Assembly (NCBI GenBank): GCA_020634815.1
Contig: JACKBA010000021.1
Span: 1 to 64,000, forward strand
From: Caldilineaceae bacterium
Lineage (GTDB): Bacteria; Chloroflexota; Anaerolineae; Caldilineales; Caldilineaceae
DNA: 64,000 nucleotides
Reading direction: 5' to 3'
Under the pieces are notes generated by a model. That model worked only from the letters and a program-made list of their open reading frames with translations. It did not search any database and was not told the origin of the DNA. Below, piece by piece: positions 48,891 through 61,001 of the stretch (its first letter is position 1; each line of letters begins with the position of its first letter). The position numbers were made by a program, and so were the translations under genes.

Positions 48891-48937
48891 GCGAGTTGCA
48901 CTGGCACGTCTGGCCGCCGTATTTGCCGGAGCGCCTG

Positions 48938-48966
48938 TTGTTGTCCGGGCGCTGTTCCTTTATAAT
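48938..48966 (+). promoter_or_regulatory. Promoter for the SH3/PA14 secreted-protein gene
   Basis: TTGTTG (48938-48943), a 17-base spacer, and a perfect TATAAT (48961-48966). The ATG at 49084 is about 110 bases downstream of the predicted start point. Confidence 0.62.
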
Positions 48967-49083
48967 GGCGGCAGCGCTTTTGAAAACCTTTTGACCATGC
49001 GCGTGGATGAACAACAGCTTCTGCCGATTGCCTGGCGCGGCAACAGCACCAGCTCATGGTTCCCAACCAAGGTAGCTTGCAAG

Positions 49084-50307
49084 ATGAAACGACACAAGAC
49101 TTCCTATTTCATGCGCGCACTTGTGGTCTTTGCCGCGTCCCTGATGCTCGTGCTGGCGACCGGCACAGCCGCGCAAGCCGGCGCCGTTGCGGCGCCCCTG
49201 GCGCAGTCGGGCGGCACGATCGCCGTTGCCAAGGCCGATTCCGTCAACATCCGCTCGGGGCCAAGTACCGGCTACCCGGTTGTCGGTTCGCTGGCCTACG
49301 GGCAGAGCTGCCCCGTCATCGGCCGCGACACCATCAGCGGCTGGTGGCTCTTGCAGTGCCCGAACGGCGTCACGGGCTGGGTCTCACCGGACCTCGTCAA
49401 CATCATCGGCGACCCCAACGGTGTGCCGCTCTACACGGTTGCCGGCCCAACCCCGTCGCAGCCACAGCCGCAACCGACGCCGCCGCCCAGTGGCTGGAGT
49501 GCGTCCTACTTCGCCAATCGCGACCTCCAGGGCAACCCGGTGCTCGTGCAGACGGTGCAGGACATCAACTTCAACTGGGGCTACGGTAGCCCGGGACCGA
49601 GCGTGCCGCCGGACTACTTCTCGGCGCGCTACCAGCGCACCATGACCATGTCGCCGGGGTACTATGAGTTCACGCTCGGCATGGATGACGGCGCCCGCCT
49701 GCTCATCGACGGCCAGGTCGTGATCAACGACTGGCGCATCGGCTCCTTCCGCCAGATCAGCACGGTGCGCTATGTCGACGGGAACGCGCACAACTACGTG
49801 GTCGAATACTTCGAGGATACCGGCCAGGCTGCCGTGCAGTTGAGCATCCAGCCCAGCGCGCCGCCGCAACCGCAGCCGCCCCAGCCCCAGCCGCCGTCAG
49901 GCAACTGGACGGTTCCGCAAAACCAGTGGCTGGCGCAGTTCTTTAACAACACCGATCTGGCCGGCGGCCCTGCCTATATTCAGTATGTCGGCCGCGGCGC
50001 CTATCCGCTGGATCTCGACTGGGGTAACGGTTCGCCGGCGCCGGGGGTCAACGCCGACTACTTCTCGACCAAGTTTGAGGGCGTCTTCTACTTCGATGCC
50101 GGCAACTATCAGTTCTACAGCCGCGTCGATGACGGCGTGCGTGTCTACATCGACAACATCCTGCTGATCGATGCCTGGTACGACGGCTACAAGGAACCGT
50201 CCAACACGTTCCGGCAGCTTGGCGGCGGCAATCACACGATCCGGGTCGAGTTCTACGAACGTACGGGCACGGCCTTTGTACGGGTCTGGTGGTCACGTAT
50301 CAACTGA
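49084..50307 (+). CDS. Secreted SH3b + double PA14-like domain protein
   Basis: 407 residues. A Sec signal (LVVFAASLMLVLATGTAAQA) precedes a bacterial SH3 domain (about residues 50-115; ADSVNIRSGPSTGYPVVGSL, GVTGWVSPDLV). Two similar PA14-like beta-sandwich domains follow, each preceded by a Pro/Gln-rich linker (WSASYFANRDLQGNPV and FYEFTLGMDDGARLLIDG-like; WLAQFFNNTDLAGGPA and FYSRVDDGVRVYID). Probably binds cell wall or glycan outside the cell. No enzyme domain. A terminator follows. Confidence 0.85.
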   Translation: MKRHKTSYFMRALVVFAASLMLVLATGTAAQAGAVAAPLAQSGGTIAVAKADSVNIRSGPSTGYPVVGSLAYGQSCPVIGRDTISGWWLLQCPNGVTGWVSPDLVNIIGDPNGVPLYTVAGPTPSQPQPQPTPPPSGWSASYFANRDLQGNPVLVQTVQDINFNWGYGSPGPSVPPDYFSARYQRTMTMSPGYYEFTLGMDDGARLLIDGQVVINDWRIGSFRQISTVRYVDGNAHNYVVEYFEDTGQAAVQLSIQPSAPPQPQPPQPQPPSGNWTVPQNQWLAQFFNNTDLAGGPAYIQYVGRGAYPLDLDWGNGSPAPGVNADYFSTKFEGVFYFDAGNYQFYSRVDDGVRVYIDNILLIDAWYDGYKEPSNTFRQLGGGNHTIRVEFYERTGTAFVRVWWSRIN

Positions 50308-50351
50308 GCGGAGAGCGCGACTGCCTGATAACAGCAGCGAAACGGTTACCG

Positions 50352-50395
50352 AACTGGGTGTGTGCTACAGTGTGTGAGCACCACCCAGTTTTTTT
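50352..50395 (+). terminator. Intrinsic terminator after the SH3/PA14 gene
   Basis: AACTGGGTGTGTGCT (50352-50366) pairs with AGCACCACCCAGTT (50377-50390), followed by a T run to 50395. It lies 45 bases after the stop and upstream of the GH20-like gene. Confidence 0.85.
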
Positions 50396-50439
50396 ATCGG
50401 CATTTCTCGTTCAAAACCAAAATAATCAGGAGCTATCCT

Positions 50440-52332
50440 ATGGAGTGCGATTTAATCCTGCTCCCCCATCCCCGGCAGTTGGTACTGTCGGACAAAACGA
50501 TGGCGCTTCCACCCGACGGTCTCATCTGCATCGAGGCCGACCAGGTCCAGCCGCTGTTGATGGCTGCCCGTCAATTGCAGGCGAGCGCCAACGCGCTGCC
50601 GGGTATGCGCTGGGCGATCGTCGGCGGAACGGCCGTGCCCGCCGACCGAATCTGCGCCGTGCTCAGCCTGGTGCCGGGCAGCACGGTGCACAGCCAAGGC
50701 TACATGCTGACGATCGCCGATGGTCGAATCCATGTCGTGGCTAGCACGCCGGCCGGTCTGTTCTATGGCGTGCAGACGGTGCGCCAGCTTCTCGGTCAAT
50801 GCGGGCGCACTGTGCCGGAGCTGCGTTGCGTCGACTGGCCGGACTTCCCCAATCGCGGCGTCATGCTCGACGTGAGCCGCAATCGCGTGCCGACCATGGC
50901 CACGCTCTTGGAGTTGATCGACCTGCTGGCATCGTGGAAGATCAACCAGGTCCAGCTCTATTTTGAAAATGCCTATGCCTATCAGCAGCACGCCGGCGTG
51001 TGGCAGGATGTCTCACCCTTTACCGCTGCGGAGATCGCCGAGGTCGATCGCTTCTGTCGCGATCGCTTCATCGAATTGGTGCCGAACCAGAATTCCTTTG
51101 GCCACCTGACGAACTGGCTGCTTCACCCGGAGTACAGCCATCTCGCCGAGGCGCCCGAAGGCTGTGCGACGGAGTGGGGCTCGCGCTCGACGCCCTTTGG
51201 CCTGCAACCGACCGAGGAGAGCCTGAACTTCCTGCGGACGCTGTACGACGAACTGCTACCCAATTTCTGCAGCCGCCAGTTCAACGTCGGCCTTGACGAG
51301 ACCATCGATCTCGGCAAGGTGCGCAGCAAGGAGATCGCCGAGCAGGTCGGTGTCGGCCGGCTCTATCTCGACTTCCTGCTCAAGATTCACCGCGAGGTGC
51401 GTGCGCGTGGCCGCACCATGCAGTTCTGGGGCGATATCATCACGCACTACCCCGAACTCGTGCGCGAACTGCCGCGCGACGCCGTTGCCCTGGAATGGGG
51501 CTACGAGGCGGACCACCCCTTCGACGAGCATGGCGCGCTCTTTGCTGCTTCGGGCGTGCCCTTCTATGTCTGCCCCGGCACGTCGACGTGGAATTCGCTG
51601 GTCGGACGCACGGCCAACGCTGTGGAGAATCTGCGCAACGCCGCACGCAGCGGCCTCAAGCACGGCGCCGTGGGGTATCTCATTACCGACTGGGGCGACA
51701 ACGGCCACTGGCAGCCGCTGCCATCCAGCTATGTGGGCCTGGCGGCCGGCGCCGGCTATGCGTGGGCGTTCGATGCCAACCGTGACCTGAACCTGGCCGA
51801 TGTCGTGGGACAGCACGCCTTCAAAGATGCGACCGGCATCATGGGGCGCATTGCCGTGGACCTGGGCGACATCTACCGTCTGGCCGGATTCCACTTTCAC
51901 AATGCGTCGGTGCTCTTCCGCATCTTGCAGGCCGACCCCGACGATCTCATCAAGTGGATGCAGAACAACGAGGTTCCGGAACCGGCCCCGCGCCTGCGCG
52001 CCGTCCTCGACGCCATCGACGGCATCATGGGCAACCTGGCCAATGTGGAGATGCAGCGACCGGATGCGGAACTGATCAAGCGTGAGTTCACGTGGGGCGC
52101 CAACATGCTGCGCCATGCCTGTTGGCGAGCCATGTGGGTGCTGGGCAAGGAACGTGGTACGGAGAACGATACGCTGCGCCAGTGGCTGCAGAAAGATGCC
52201 GACAAGCTCCTGCCAGAGTACGAGGCAATCTGGCACGCCCGCAGCCGGGCCGGCGGTTTCCGTCCCAGCATGGCGCGCCTGGAGCGCATGCGCCAGCCCT
52301 ATCTGGCGGGCGACGCCGAGCGTCAGCGATAG
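50440..52332 (+). CDS. GH20-like beta-N-acetylhexosaminidase
   Basis: 630 residues. The N-terminal GH20b-like domain (about 1-135) ends AGLFYGVQTVRQLLGQ. A TIM barrel follows with NRGVMLDVSRNRVPTM, NQVQLYFENAYAY, LVPNQNSFGHL and the catalytic Asp-Glu pair in FNVGLDETIDLG (many GH20 enzymes have GGDE). The C-terminal helical part is unusual. ATG 50440 has AGGAGC 7 bases upstream. No signal peptide, so cytoplasmic. Substrate probably a GlcNAc or GalNAc glycoside, not certain. Confidence 0.85.
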   Translation: MECDLILLPHPRQLVLSDKTMALPPDGLICIEADQVQPLLMAARQLQASANALPGMRWAIVGGTAVPADRICAVLSLVPGSTVHSQGYMLTIADGRIHVVASTPAGLFYGVQTVRQLLGQCGRTVPELRCVDWPDFPNRGVMLDVSRNRVPTMATLLELIDLLASWKINQVQLYFENAYAYQQHAGVWQDVSPFTAAEIAEVDRFCRDRFIELVPNQNSFGHLTNWLLHPEYSHLAEAPEGCATEWGSRSTPFGLQPTEESLNFLRTLYDELLPNFCSRQFNVGLDETIDLGKVRSKEIAEQVGVGRLYLDFLLKIHREVRARGRTMQFWGDIITHYPELVRELPRDAVALEWGYEADHPFDEHGALFAASGVPFYVCPGTSTWNSLVGRTANAVENLRNAARSGLKHGAVGYLITDWGDNGHWQPLPSSYVGLAAGAGYAWAFDANRDLNLADVVGQHAFKDATGIMGRIAVDLGDIYRLAGFHFHNASVLFRILQADPDDLIKWMQNNEVPEPAPRLRAVLDAIDGIMGNLANVEMQRPDAELIKREFTWGANMLRHACWRAMWVLGKERGTENDTLRQWLQKDADKLLPEYEAIWHARSRAGGFRPSMARLERMRQPYLAGDAERQR

Positions 52333-52439
52333 AGAAGAAGGAAGACCAGCGCCAGAAAGGCAAGTGTGATCACGATGCCTTTCCAGCTATCGATACTGAT
52401 ATCGGTGTAGGGCCGCCGGCGGAATGGGTTGTCGTTCAT
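52323..52439 (-). CDS. Small single-helix membrane protein (38 residues)
   Basis: MNDNPFRRRPYTDISIDSWK followed by a hydrophobic helix (GIVITLAFLALVFLLLYR). The ATG overlaps the stop of the upstream membrane-anchored HhH gene as ATGA, the usual layout of translational coupling, which makes it a likely real gene despite its size. It overlaps the convergent GH20-like gene end by 10 bases. Function unknown; an accessory to the HhH protein is the natural guess. Confidence 0.72.
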   Translation of the reverse strand: MNDNPFRRRPYTDISIDSWKGIVITLAFLALVFLLLYR

Positions 52440-54163
52440 AGGGCAATCTTTTCGCCGGCGGCGATCTCGGCGGCGCGGGCCAGCAGCGCGCTATAGTCGG
52501 GCGGCGCTTCTTCGCCCGGCGTGAGCAACATCATACGAAGCTCGGATTCCGACAGGCGCGCCAGATCCGCCGGCGAGGTGATGCCCGCCACGCGCAGGCG
52601 CTCGATATGCTGCTGCTTCATGCCGTCGATCTGCGTGAGGTCGGCATTGGCCAGCCGGCGCATAAGTTGTGGTGGCGGAGCGTCGGCGCCGCGCAAGATC
52701 GCCCGCAGTTGGCGGAAAAAGCGGGAAATACTGCGCACCAGCAAGATCAGCGCTTCCTCGGCGCGGTTGGAAGGCTCTCCGGTCGTTGTGACAGTGGGCT
52801 CGGGTGAGGGTTCGGCCATTGCGACGCGCTGGACCGGGGCCGGTTCGGCCATCCCACCTGCCTGGAGTTGGCCGGCGGCTGCAGCAAGCACCGCCGCCTC
52901 GCCGGCACTCCCTGTGCGATCCTGGTTGACCGCGTCGATCAACTCGTGAATCGAGGCCACCAGCGCGTCGATCTTGGCGGCGGTGATGGGTTCGCTGCCG
53001 GTGGCGGCTTTGTCCGTGCTACTGGTCCCCGCCACAGCGGCTGCTGCTGGCGCAGCGGTTACGCCGGGCACCCCTTCGCTCCGATGGCCGTTGGCATACG
53101 GCTGGCCGGCGGTGCTCTCCCGATGCTTCTCCGACACTTCCCTGGCGATGACGGCCGTGGTTGTCGCGGCGGCCACTTTCCCCGCCGCGCGGTCATCCTG
53201 TGCGGTGCTGCTTGCCAGCGCGGCCGGCGGGCTGGGCTCACCAAATAGTTCGGCCAGGGTATCGGCTTCTGCCCGGTCGCTGTCAGGCTCGGCAGGAAGC
53301 GCTTCAGCCTCCTCGGCTTCTGTCTGCTCGGCTTCGGTTGTCGCTTGCTGCGTGGCGGTGACGGCGGCTACCGTGCCGGCTGCCGCCAATGCGGCGACAT
53401 GGTTCCGATCCTCGTCGTCGCGCTCGGCGACGGCCTCGGCCACCAACGTACCGCCTGCCGGTGCAGTGGCGGATGCCGAAGGGGCGCGGGTGGGCGCCGG
53501 TTGCGCTGCGGCTGACGGAAATGCCGCAGGCTGTGAGCTGGTCAGCGTGTCGTGTGCAGTGACCCCTTTGGGGATCGTGTGTCCGGCGCTGCCCGGCGCC
53601 GATGTGGCCTGCGCGGCTGCCGTCGGAAAGGCGCTGCTGCGCGGCGGTGAATAGGCTTGCAGGGCTGTGGTTGTGTGCGACGCCGGCGGCTCCTCGCGGT
53701 TGGCCGCCATCGTGCCGGCTGCGGCGACGGCTGCAACCGTTGCAACAGTGGCGGCAGCCTGTGCGCCCGTGCCCGGCGAGTCCTCCGGCAGCGTGGACGG
53801 CGGCGGCGAAGCAGGGACCGCCGGGCCGATCTCTCCGCTGACGACGGGCACGGGGGCTGGCCGATAGGTCACCGGCGGGAGGTCGGCCGGTGGCGCCGAC
53901 GAAACGGCGGCGGCATCCTCGATGTCGAGATAGGCGCCGGGGTCATCGAACGGCGGCGATACCCAGTTGTCGCGCGGGGCGCCGGCGATCGTCTGGCTCT
54001 CCTGCGCGATGGTGTACGAGCGCAGCATGGCCTCCAACTCGGCAATGCGCCGGTTCTCGATACGCATGCGTTTGCGCCGGAAATAGAGCCACTCCCAGAT
54101 CGTGGAGAGGATAAAGCCGACGATGAAGCCGGCGAGCAGATACCACCAAAATGCCTCTGTCAT
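52436..54163 (-). CDS. Membrane-anchored, disordered protein with C-terminal helix-hairpin-helix
   Basis: 575 residues. N-terminal membrane helix (WWYLLAGFIVGFILSTIW), a short basic helix, then about 400 residues of Ala/Pro/Thr/Glu-rich, probably disordered sequence. The C-terminal domain (LANADLTQIDGMKQQHIERL, AGITSPADLARLSESEL) resembles helix-hairpin-helix modules. Start ATG 54163 has GGAGG. I do not know its function; the layout suggests tethering of nucleic acid or protein at the membrane. Confidence 0.78.
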   Translation of the reverse strand: MTEAFWWYLLAGFIVGFILSTIWEWLYFRRKRMRIENRRIAELEAMLRSYTIAQESQTIAGAPRDNWVSPPFDDPGAYLDIEDAAAVSSAPPADLPPVTYRPAPVPVVSGEIGPAVPASPPPSTLPEDSPGTGAQAAATVATVAAVAAAGTMAANREEPPASHTTTALQAYSPPRSSAFPTAAAQATSAPGSAGHTIPKGVTAHDTLTSSQPAAFPSAAAQPAPTRAPSASATAPAGGTLVAEAVAERDDEDRNHVAALAAAGTVAAVTATQQATTEAEQTEAEEAEALPAEPDSDRAEADTLAELFGEPSPPAALASSTAQDDRAAGKVAAATTTAVIAREVSEKHRESTAGQPYANGHRSEGVPGVTAAPAAAAVAGTSSTDKAATGSEPITAAKIDALVASIHELIDAVNQDRTGSAGEAAVLAAAAGQLQAGGMAEPAPVQRVAMAEPSPEPTVTTTGEPSNRAEEALILLVRSISRFFRQLRAILRGADAPPPQLMRRLANADLTQIDGMKQQHIERLRVAGITSPADLARLSESELRMMLLTPGEEAPPDYSALLARAAEIAAGEKIAL

Positions 54164-54264
54164 TGCATCGTCCTCCAGCAGGACCGTTTATGCCATGAAC
54201 CTGGCGAACTATGGCCACGAAGTCAACGTAATGATACAACGGGGGGATCGACGTGTCAACGCAA

Positions 54265-55065
54265 TCAGACGGCAGTCCGCCGCCACCGTGCCGCCTCAAA
54301 GAGAATCACCGAGCCGGCGATGGCGGCATTGAGTGACTCGGTGCTTCCGGCCATGGGGATCAGGATGCCGGTGCTGCGCTCGCTCACGTGCGGGCTCGGC
54401 CCGTGCGCCTCGCTGCCGACGACGATAGCGCTGGGCTGCCGCCAGTCGACGGTGTCGTACGCGGCGCCGCCATGAGCGTCTGCTACGTACCACGCCATCT
54501 CTGCGGGCAGGAGTGCTGTCACGTCATTCCAGCCGGCGCAGCGGCGCAACGGCAGCCGGAAATGGGCGCCCATGCCGGCACGCACGACCTTGTCGTTGAA
54601 GGGATCGACCGTCCCCGGCCCGACGATCACGGCATCGGCGCCGGCCGCCTCCGCGCTGCGGATCAGCGTACCGGCGTTGCCCGGGTCGCCGATGCCGTCG
54701 AGGATGAGGATGAGCGTGGGCTGTGGCGGCATCGGCAGAGCGGGCAGGGGCAGCACGGCCGCAATGCCCTGTGGCGTGACCGTCTCCGCCAGCGCAGCGA
54801 AGACCGCCGGCGCGCACCCGAAGCACGCACAGCCCGCTTCTTGCAGGCTTGCCAGCAGGGCATTGCCCTCGTCGCTGCCGAGCATCTCCGGTGCGTAGAA
54901 GACGATTTCCGGGCGAATGCCGCTGCGCCAGGCGTCGCTCAACAGGCGCACGCCTTCGACGAGCAGGGCGCCGGCGGCTATCCTCCCCTTGCGCGTGTGC
55001 AGCTTGCGCGCCGCCTTGATGCGCGGATTCTCCTGGCTGGTGATGAGGTCGATCGGCTCGTTCAT
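54265..55065 (-). CDS. TrmH/SpoU-family RNA 2'-O-ribose methyltransferase
   Basis: 266 residues. Substrate-binding N-domain (ENPRIKAARKLHTRKGR). SPOUT knot motifs: motif 1 LDGIGDPGNAGTLIRSAEAA, motif 2 AIVVGSEAHG, motif 3 IPMAGSTESLNAAIAGSVIL. Probably methylates 23S rRNA or tRNA. It lies downstream of rplT but after a strong terminator, so it may be read by leak-through or its own promoter. Confidence 0.93.
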   Translation of the reverse strand: MNEPIDLITSQENPRIKAARKLHTRKGRIAAGALLVEGVRLLSDAWRSGIRPEIVFYAPEMLGSDEGNALLASLQEAGCACFGCAPAVFAALAETVTPQGIAAVLPLPALPMPPQPTLILILDGIGDPGNAGTLIRSAEAAGADAVIVGPGTVDPFNDKVVRAGMGAHFRLPLRRCAGWNDVTALLPAEMAWYVADAHGGAAYDTVDWRQPSAIVVGSEAHGPSPHVSERSTGILIPMAGSTESLNAAIAGSVILFEAARWRRTAV

Positions 55066-55076
55066 GGGTCTGCGTC

Positions 55077-55118
55077 AAAAAAGAAAAATGCGGCAAGGGC
55101 CATTCAGCCCCTGCCGCA
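55077..55118 (-). terminator. Intrinsic terminator of the infC-rpmI-rplT transcript
   Basis: Read leftward: TGCGGCAGGGGC, loop TGAATG, GCCCTTGCCGCA, then TTTTTCTTTTTT. A strong GC stem with a U tract, 44 bases after the rplT stop. Confidence 0.92.
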
Positions 55119-55161
55119 CATTTTCTGTGGGAAGCCTGGATTCGACAAGCCGGTGACGGCG

Positions 55162-55518
<357 letters not shown>

Positions 55519-55641
55519 CTTTCATCTCTCCTTCCGTGAGGGCGGGTCTGGCTGATCTCGATGGCGTTGGCCGTTCGACCGATGACCAGACCGCTTACAA
55601 GCCGATCACGTGCGGTAGTTGGTAAAAATTCGACGTTTGGT

Positions 55642-55848
<207 letters not shown>

Positions 55849-55903
55849 AATAGCCTCCTCTATCTTGTCTCGACATTCATGCGGCTTCCCACGCAGACAT
55901 ACA

Positions 55904-55927
55904 AAAACGGGCACGAAGGCCCGTTTT
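55904..55927 (-). terminator. Terminator hairpin in the rpmI-rplT leader (possible attenuator)
   Basis: AAAACGGGC (55904-55912), loop of six, GCCCGTTTT (55919-55927); read leftward the stem is followed by further T residues. It lies between the promoter at 55948-55976 and the rpmI ATG. It could end infC transcripts or act as an attenuator under L20 control, as known in some bacteria. Confidence 0.75.
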
Positions 55928-55947
55928 GTTGCGAACCGCAGCGTCGA

Positions 55948-55976
55948 AGAATACCTGACGCGCGCCAAAATGTCAA
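55948..55976 (-). promoter_or_regulatory. Promoter for rpmI-rplT
   Basis: Leftward TTGACA (55976-55971), 17 bases, TATTCT (55953-55948). Consensus -35. Gives a leader of about 90 bases containing the hairpin at 55904. Confidence 0.75.
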
Positions 55977-56020
55977 TTAAAAGGGTGGCCCGGCACAGAT
56001 AAAATCCTCCGGGCGGGCGC

Positions 56021-56560
56021 CTACGCGGCCGGCGCCAAAATCATGATCATGCTGTTGCCGTCAAAGGCGGGCATGGACTCGACCGTGGCGACGTCGGCCG
56101 TATCATTCGCCACACGTTCCAGCAGGACGCGCGCCACTTCCGGGTGCTGCATCTCGCGGCCGCGGAAGCGAATGCGCACGCGCACCTTGGCCCCTTCCTT
56201 GGTAAACTTGCGGATGCGGTTGATGACAACCTGGACATCGTGCTCGTCCGTCTTCGGTCGCAGGCGAAGTTCCTTGACCTCGATCTGCTTCTGCGCCTTG
56301 CGCGATTCACGCTCGCGTTTCTGCTTCTCGAACAGGTACTTGCCGTAGTCCATCAGGCGACAGACGGGCGGGTCGGCATTGGGGGCTACCTCGACCAGAT
56401 CCAGTTCCTTTTCCGTGGCGATTGCCAGGGCGTCGCGGATGCTCAGAATCCCCAGTTGCTCGCCGGACTTGTCGATCACGCGCACCTTTGGCGCGCGAAT
56501 CTCGGAATTGATTCGGGTCGTGTCTGCCGGACTTCGTCGTGTAAAGTCTTTCCTCGTAAT
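56021..56560 (-). CDS. infC: Translation initiation factor IF-3 with an ATT start
   Basis: 179 residues. N-domain: RINSEIRAPKVRVIDKSGEQ, LVEVAPNADPPVCRLMDYGK; linker; C-domain: KELRLRPKTDEHDVQVVINR, VRVRIRFRGREM. The start is read as ATT 56560: AAGGAG lies exactly 7 bases upstream, and no ATG, GTG or TTG occurs near the conserved start. AUU initiation is the known self-limiting control of infC in many bacteria. Confidence 0.93.
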   Translation of the reverse strand: MTRKDFTRRSPADTTRINSEIRAPKVRVIDKSGEQLGILSIRDALAIATEKELDLVEVAPNADPPVCRLMDYGKYLFEKQKRERESRKAQKQIEVKELRLRPKTDEHDVQVVINRIRKFTKEGAKVRVRIRFRGREMQHPEVARVLLERVANDTADVATVESMPAFDGNSMIMILAPAA

Positions 56561-56663
56561 ACGAACGCTCCTTATGGGTAGAAGATATTTGGGAAGACGC
56601 GCTGATTCACTGGGTCGCAAGCGGTGTAAATAGGGCGCGCCATTCCACTACAACTGGTAGCGG

Positions 56664-56692
56664 AGTATAACACTCTGCCTCTGGTGCGTCAA
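56664..56692 (-). promoter_or_regulatory. infC: Promoter for infC
   Basis: Leftward TTGACG (56692-56687), 17 bases, TATACT (56669-56664), about 100 bases before the IF-3 start, in the 267-base gap after thrS. Confidence 0.78.
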
Positions 56693-56827
56693 GTGGAAGG
56701 CGAAATTTTTCAGGAGGAGATCGGCGCGTCTTGGACCGGCTTGGCCGGGGATCTGTGGCAGCCGGCGCGCACGGGCGGGAATCGACCGCCCGCTGCGCAG
56801 CAAACGGCCGATTCCTACCGAGAAACT

Positions 56828-58654
<1,827 letters not shown>

Positions 58655-58699
58655 CTTGATCTTCCTCACTTCTCATAACGCTGGTTTCCCCAGCAATTG

Positions 58700-59839
<1,140 letters not shown>

Positions 59840-59854
59840 GGCTATGCTCGTGAA

Positions 59855-60103
59855 TAAAAAACAGCCTCGCCCATATGGGACGAAGCTGTCGCTCGCGGTT
59901 CCACCCATTTTGCCTGGGCTTGCACCCAGACCACTCGTGGCGCCGATAACGGGGCGATCCGGAAGAGCATACTTGCCTTGGCTTTCTGCTGTTCACTCTC
60001 AGGGGGTCTTCTGAGGGATTCCTTGCGGTGACTTTCAGCCGGTGGTCGCCGCTCTCTGGCAGGGAATGTATCCTTGGAAGCTGTCCTGATCGACGCTTTG
60101 ATT
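59855..60103 (-). ncRNA. T-box riboswitch (probably tRNA-Thr-sensing)
   Basis: The T-box sequence TGGGTGGAACCGCG is present exactly, followed by the terminator ACAGCTTCGTCCC-ATA-TGGGCGAGGCTGT and TTTTTT. Upstream, Stem I features are visible: the AGAGAGC bulge region, an apical stem GCGGCGAC/GTCACCGC, and a lower stem ATTCC/GGAAT. An ACC triplet (60007-60005), a threonine codon, sits where the specifier loop is expected. That assignment is tentative but agrees with thrS downstream. Uncharged tRNA should favour the antiterminator and expression of peptidase-thrS. Confidence 0.93.
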
Positions 60104-60107
60104 GTGA

Positions 60108-60184
<77 letters not shown>

Positions 60185-60194
60185 GACGTTGCAA

Positions 60195-60223
60195 AGTATA
60201 TCACGCTGCCCAGGCGCCGCAAA
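60195..60223 (-). promoter_or_regulatory. Promoter for tRNA-Val and possibly the T-box operon
   Basis: Leftward TATACT at 60200-60195, with TTGCGG 16 bases before it. The predicted start is about 6 bases ahead of the tRNA 5' end. No separate promoter is evident between the tRNA and the T-box. Confidence 0.6.
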
Positions 60224-60255
60224 ATTCCCGCCCTGCGCAATGCGATGCAGCCGGC

Positions 60256-60990
60256 TCAATTGGGGAAGACGTACCCCGTGGGACCGCCGTTCATGGCACG
60301 CACCTCTTCGCCTGTGTCAATCATGAACTCCATCAGGCGTGACTCGCGCGAAAGCAGCCGGCTCTCCAGGGCCAGTATCTCCGGCACGCCGGGTGCTTCG
60401 AGAAGCTGCTGCTTTTCCGTCGCATTGACCTGCATCGAAATAGCGACAAGGAAGGCGAGGGTCAGCGGGTCTTCCGGCAGGCGGTTGAGTTGCAGGTTCG
60501 TCTTGCTCGCCTTGGAGAGCAGTTCGACATACTCGATGACCTGCGGCCGCACACGCTCACTCAATTCAGCCGCCCGGCGTGTCGCGCCATTGGGGACGGG
60601 GAACTGGCTCACGGTTGCCGTCAGGTAGCTGCGGTCATGGTGCAACTCGAGGATGCGGAAACGCTGCGTCCCGACGGTCGTGATGTTCATGCGGCCATCT
60701 TCCATCCGCTCGGAGCGCACGATGCGCGCTGCGGTGCCGACCAGGAACGGTCGCGCGGATGCGCCGACTTCCTGGCCCTCGTCGATCAATGTCACGCCAA
60801 ACGGTATCTTATCTTCGAGACAGCGTCCGATCATTTCGCGATAGCGCATCTCGAAGATATGCAGCGGGAGCACCATGCCCGGGAAGAGCACGACGTTTTT
60901 TAGCGGGAAGATTGGCATTTCCATGGTGCGGTTCCGACGCGCCTCAGTGCTGGAATCGACCACCAAAGCGGCCGGTAGTTTCCTGTTCAT
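60256..60990 (-). CDS. Lon N-terminal-domain (LON substrate-binding) protein
   Basis: About 244 residues. Opens its domain with MEMPIFPLKNVVLFPGMVLP and continues LHIFEMRYREMIGRCLED and GTAARIVRSERMEDGRMNI, the PUA-like LON domain without the ATPase or protease parts. The helical part follows. Stand-alone LON-domain proteins are of unknown role. ATG 60990 follows truD by 11 bases; ATG 60924 begins the domain itself and is an alternative start. Confidence 0.88.
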   Translation of the reverse strand: MNRKLPAALVVDSSTEARRNRTMEMPIFPLKNVVLFPGMVLPLHIFEMRYREMIGRCLEDKIPFGVTLIDEGQEVGASARPFLVGTAARIVRSERMEDGRMNITTVGTQRFRILELHHDRSYLTATVSQFPVPNGATRRAAELSERVRPQVIEYVELLSKASKTNLQLNRLPEDPLTLAFLVAISMQVNATEKQQLLEAPGVPEILALESRLLSRESRLMEFMIDTGEEVRAMNGGPTGYVFPN

Positions 60991-61001
60991 CTTGCTTCAA
61001 C

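Noticed and set aside
56620..56827. Terminator after thrS
   Set aside because: GGAATCG/CGATTCC arms form a dyad but no T run follows on the minus strand; not strong enough to call.
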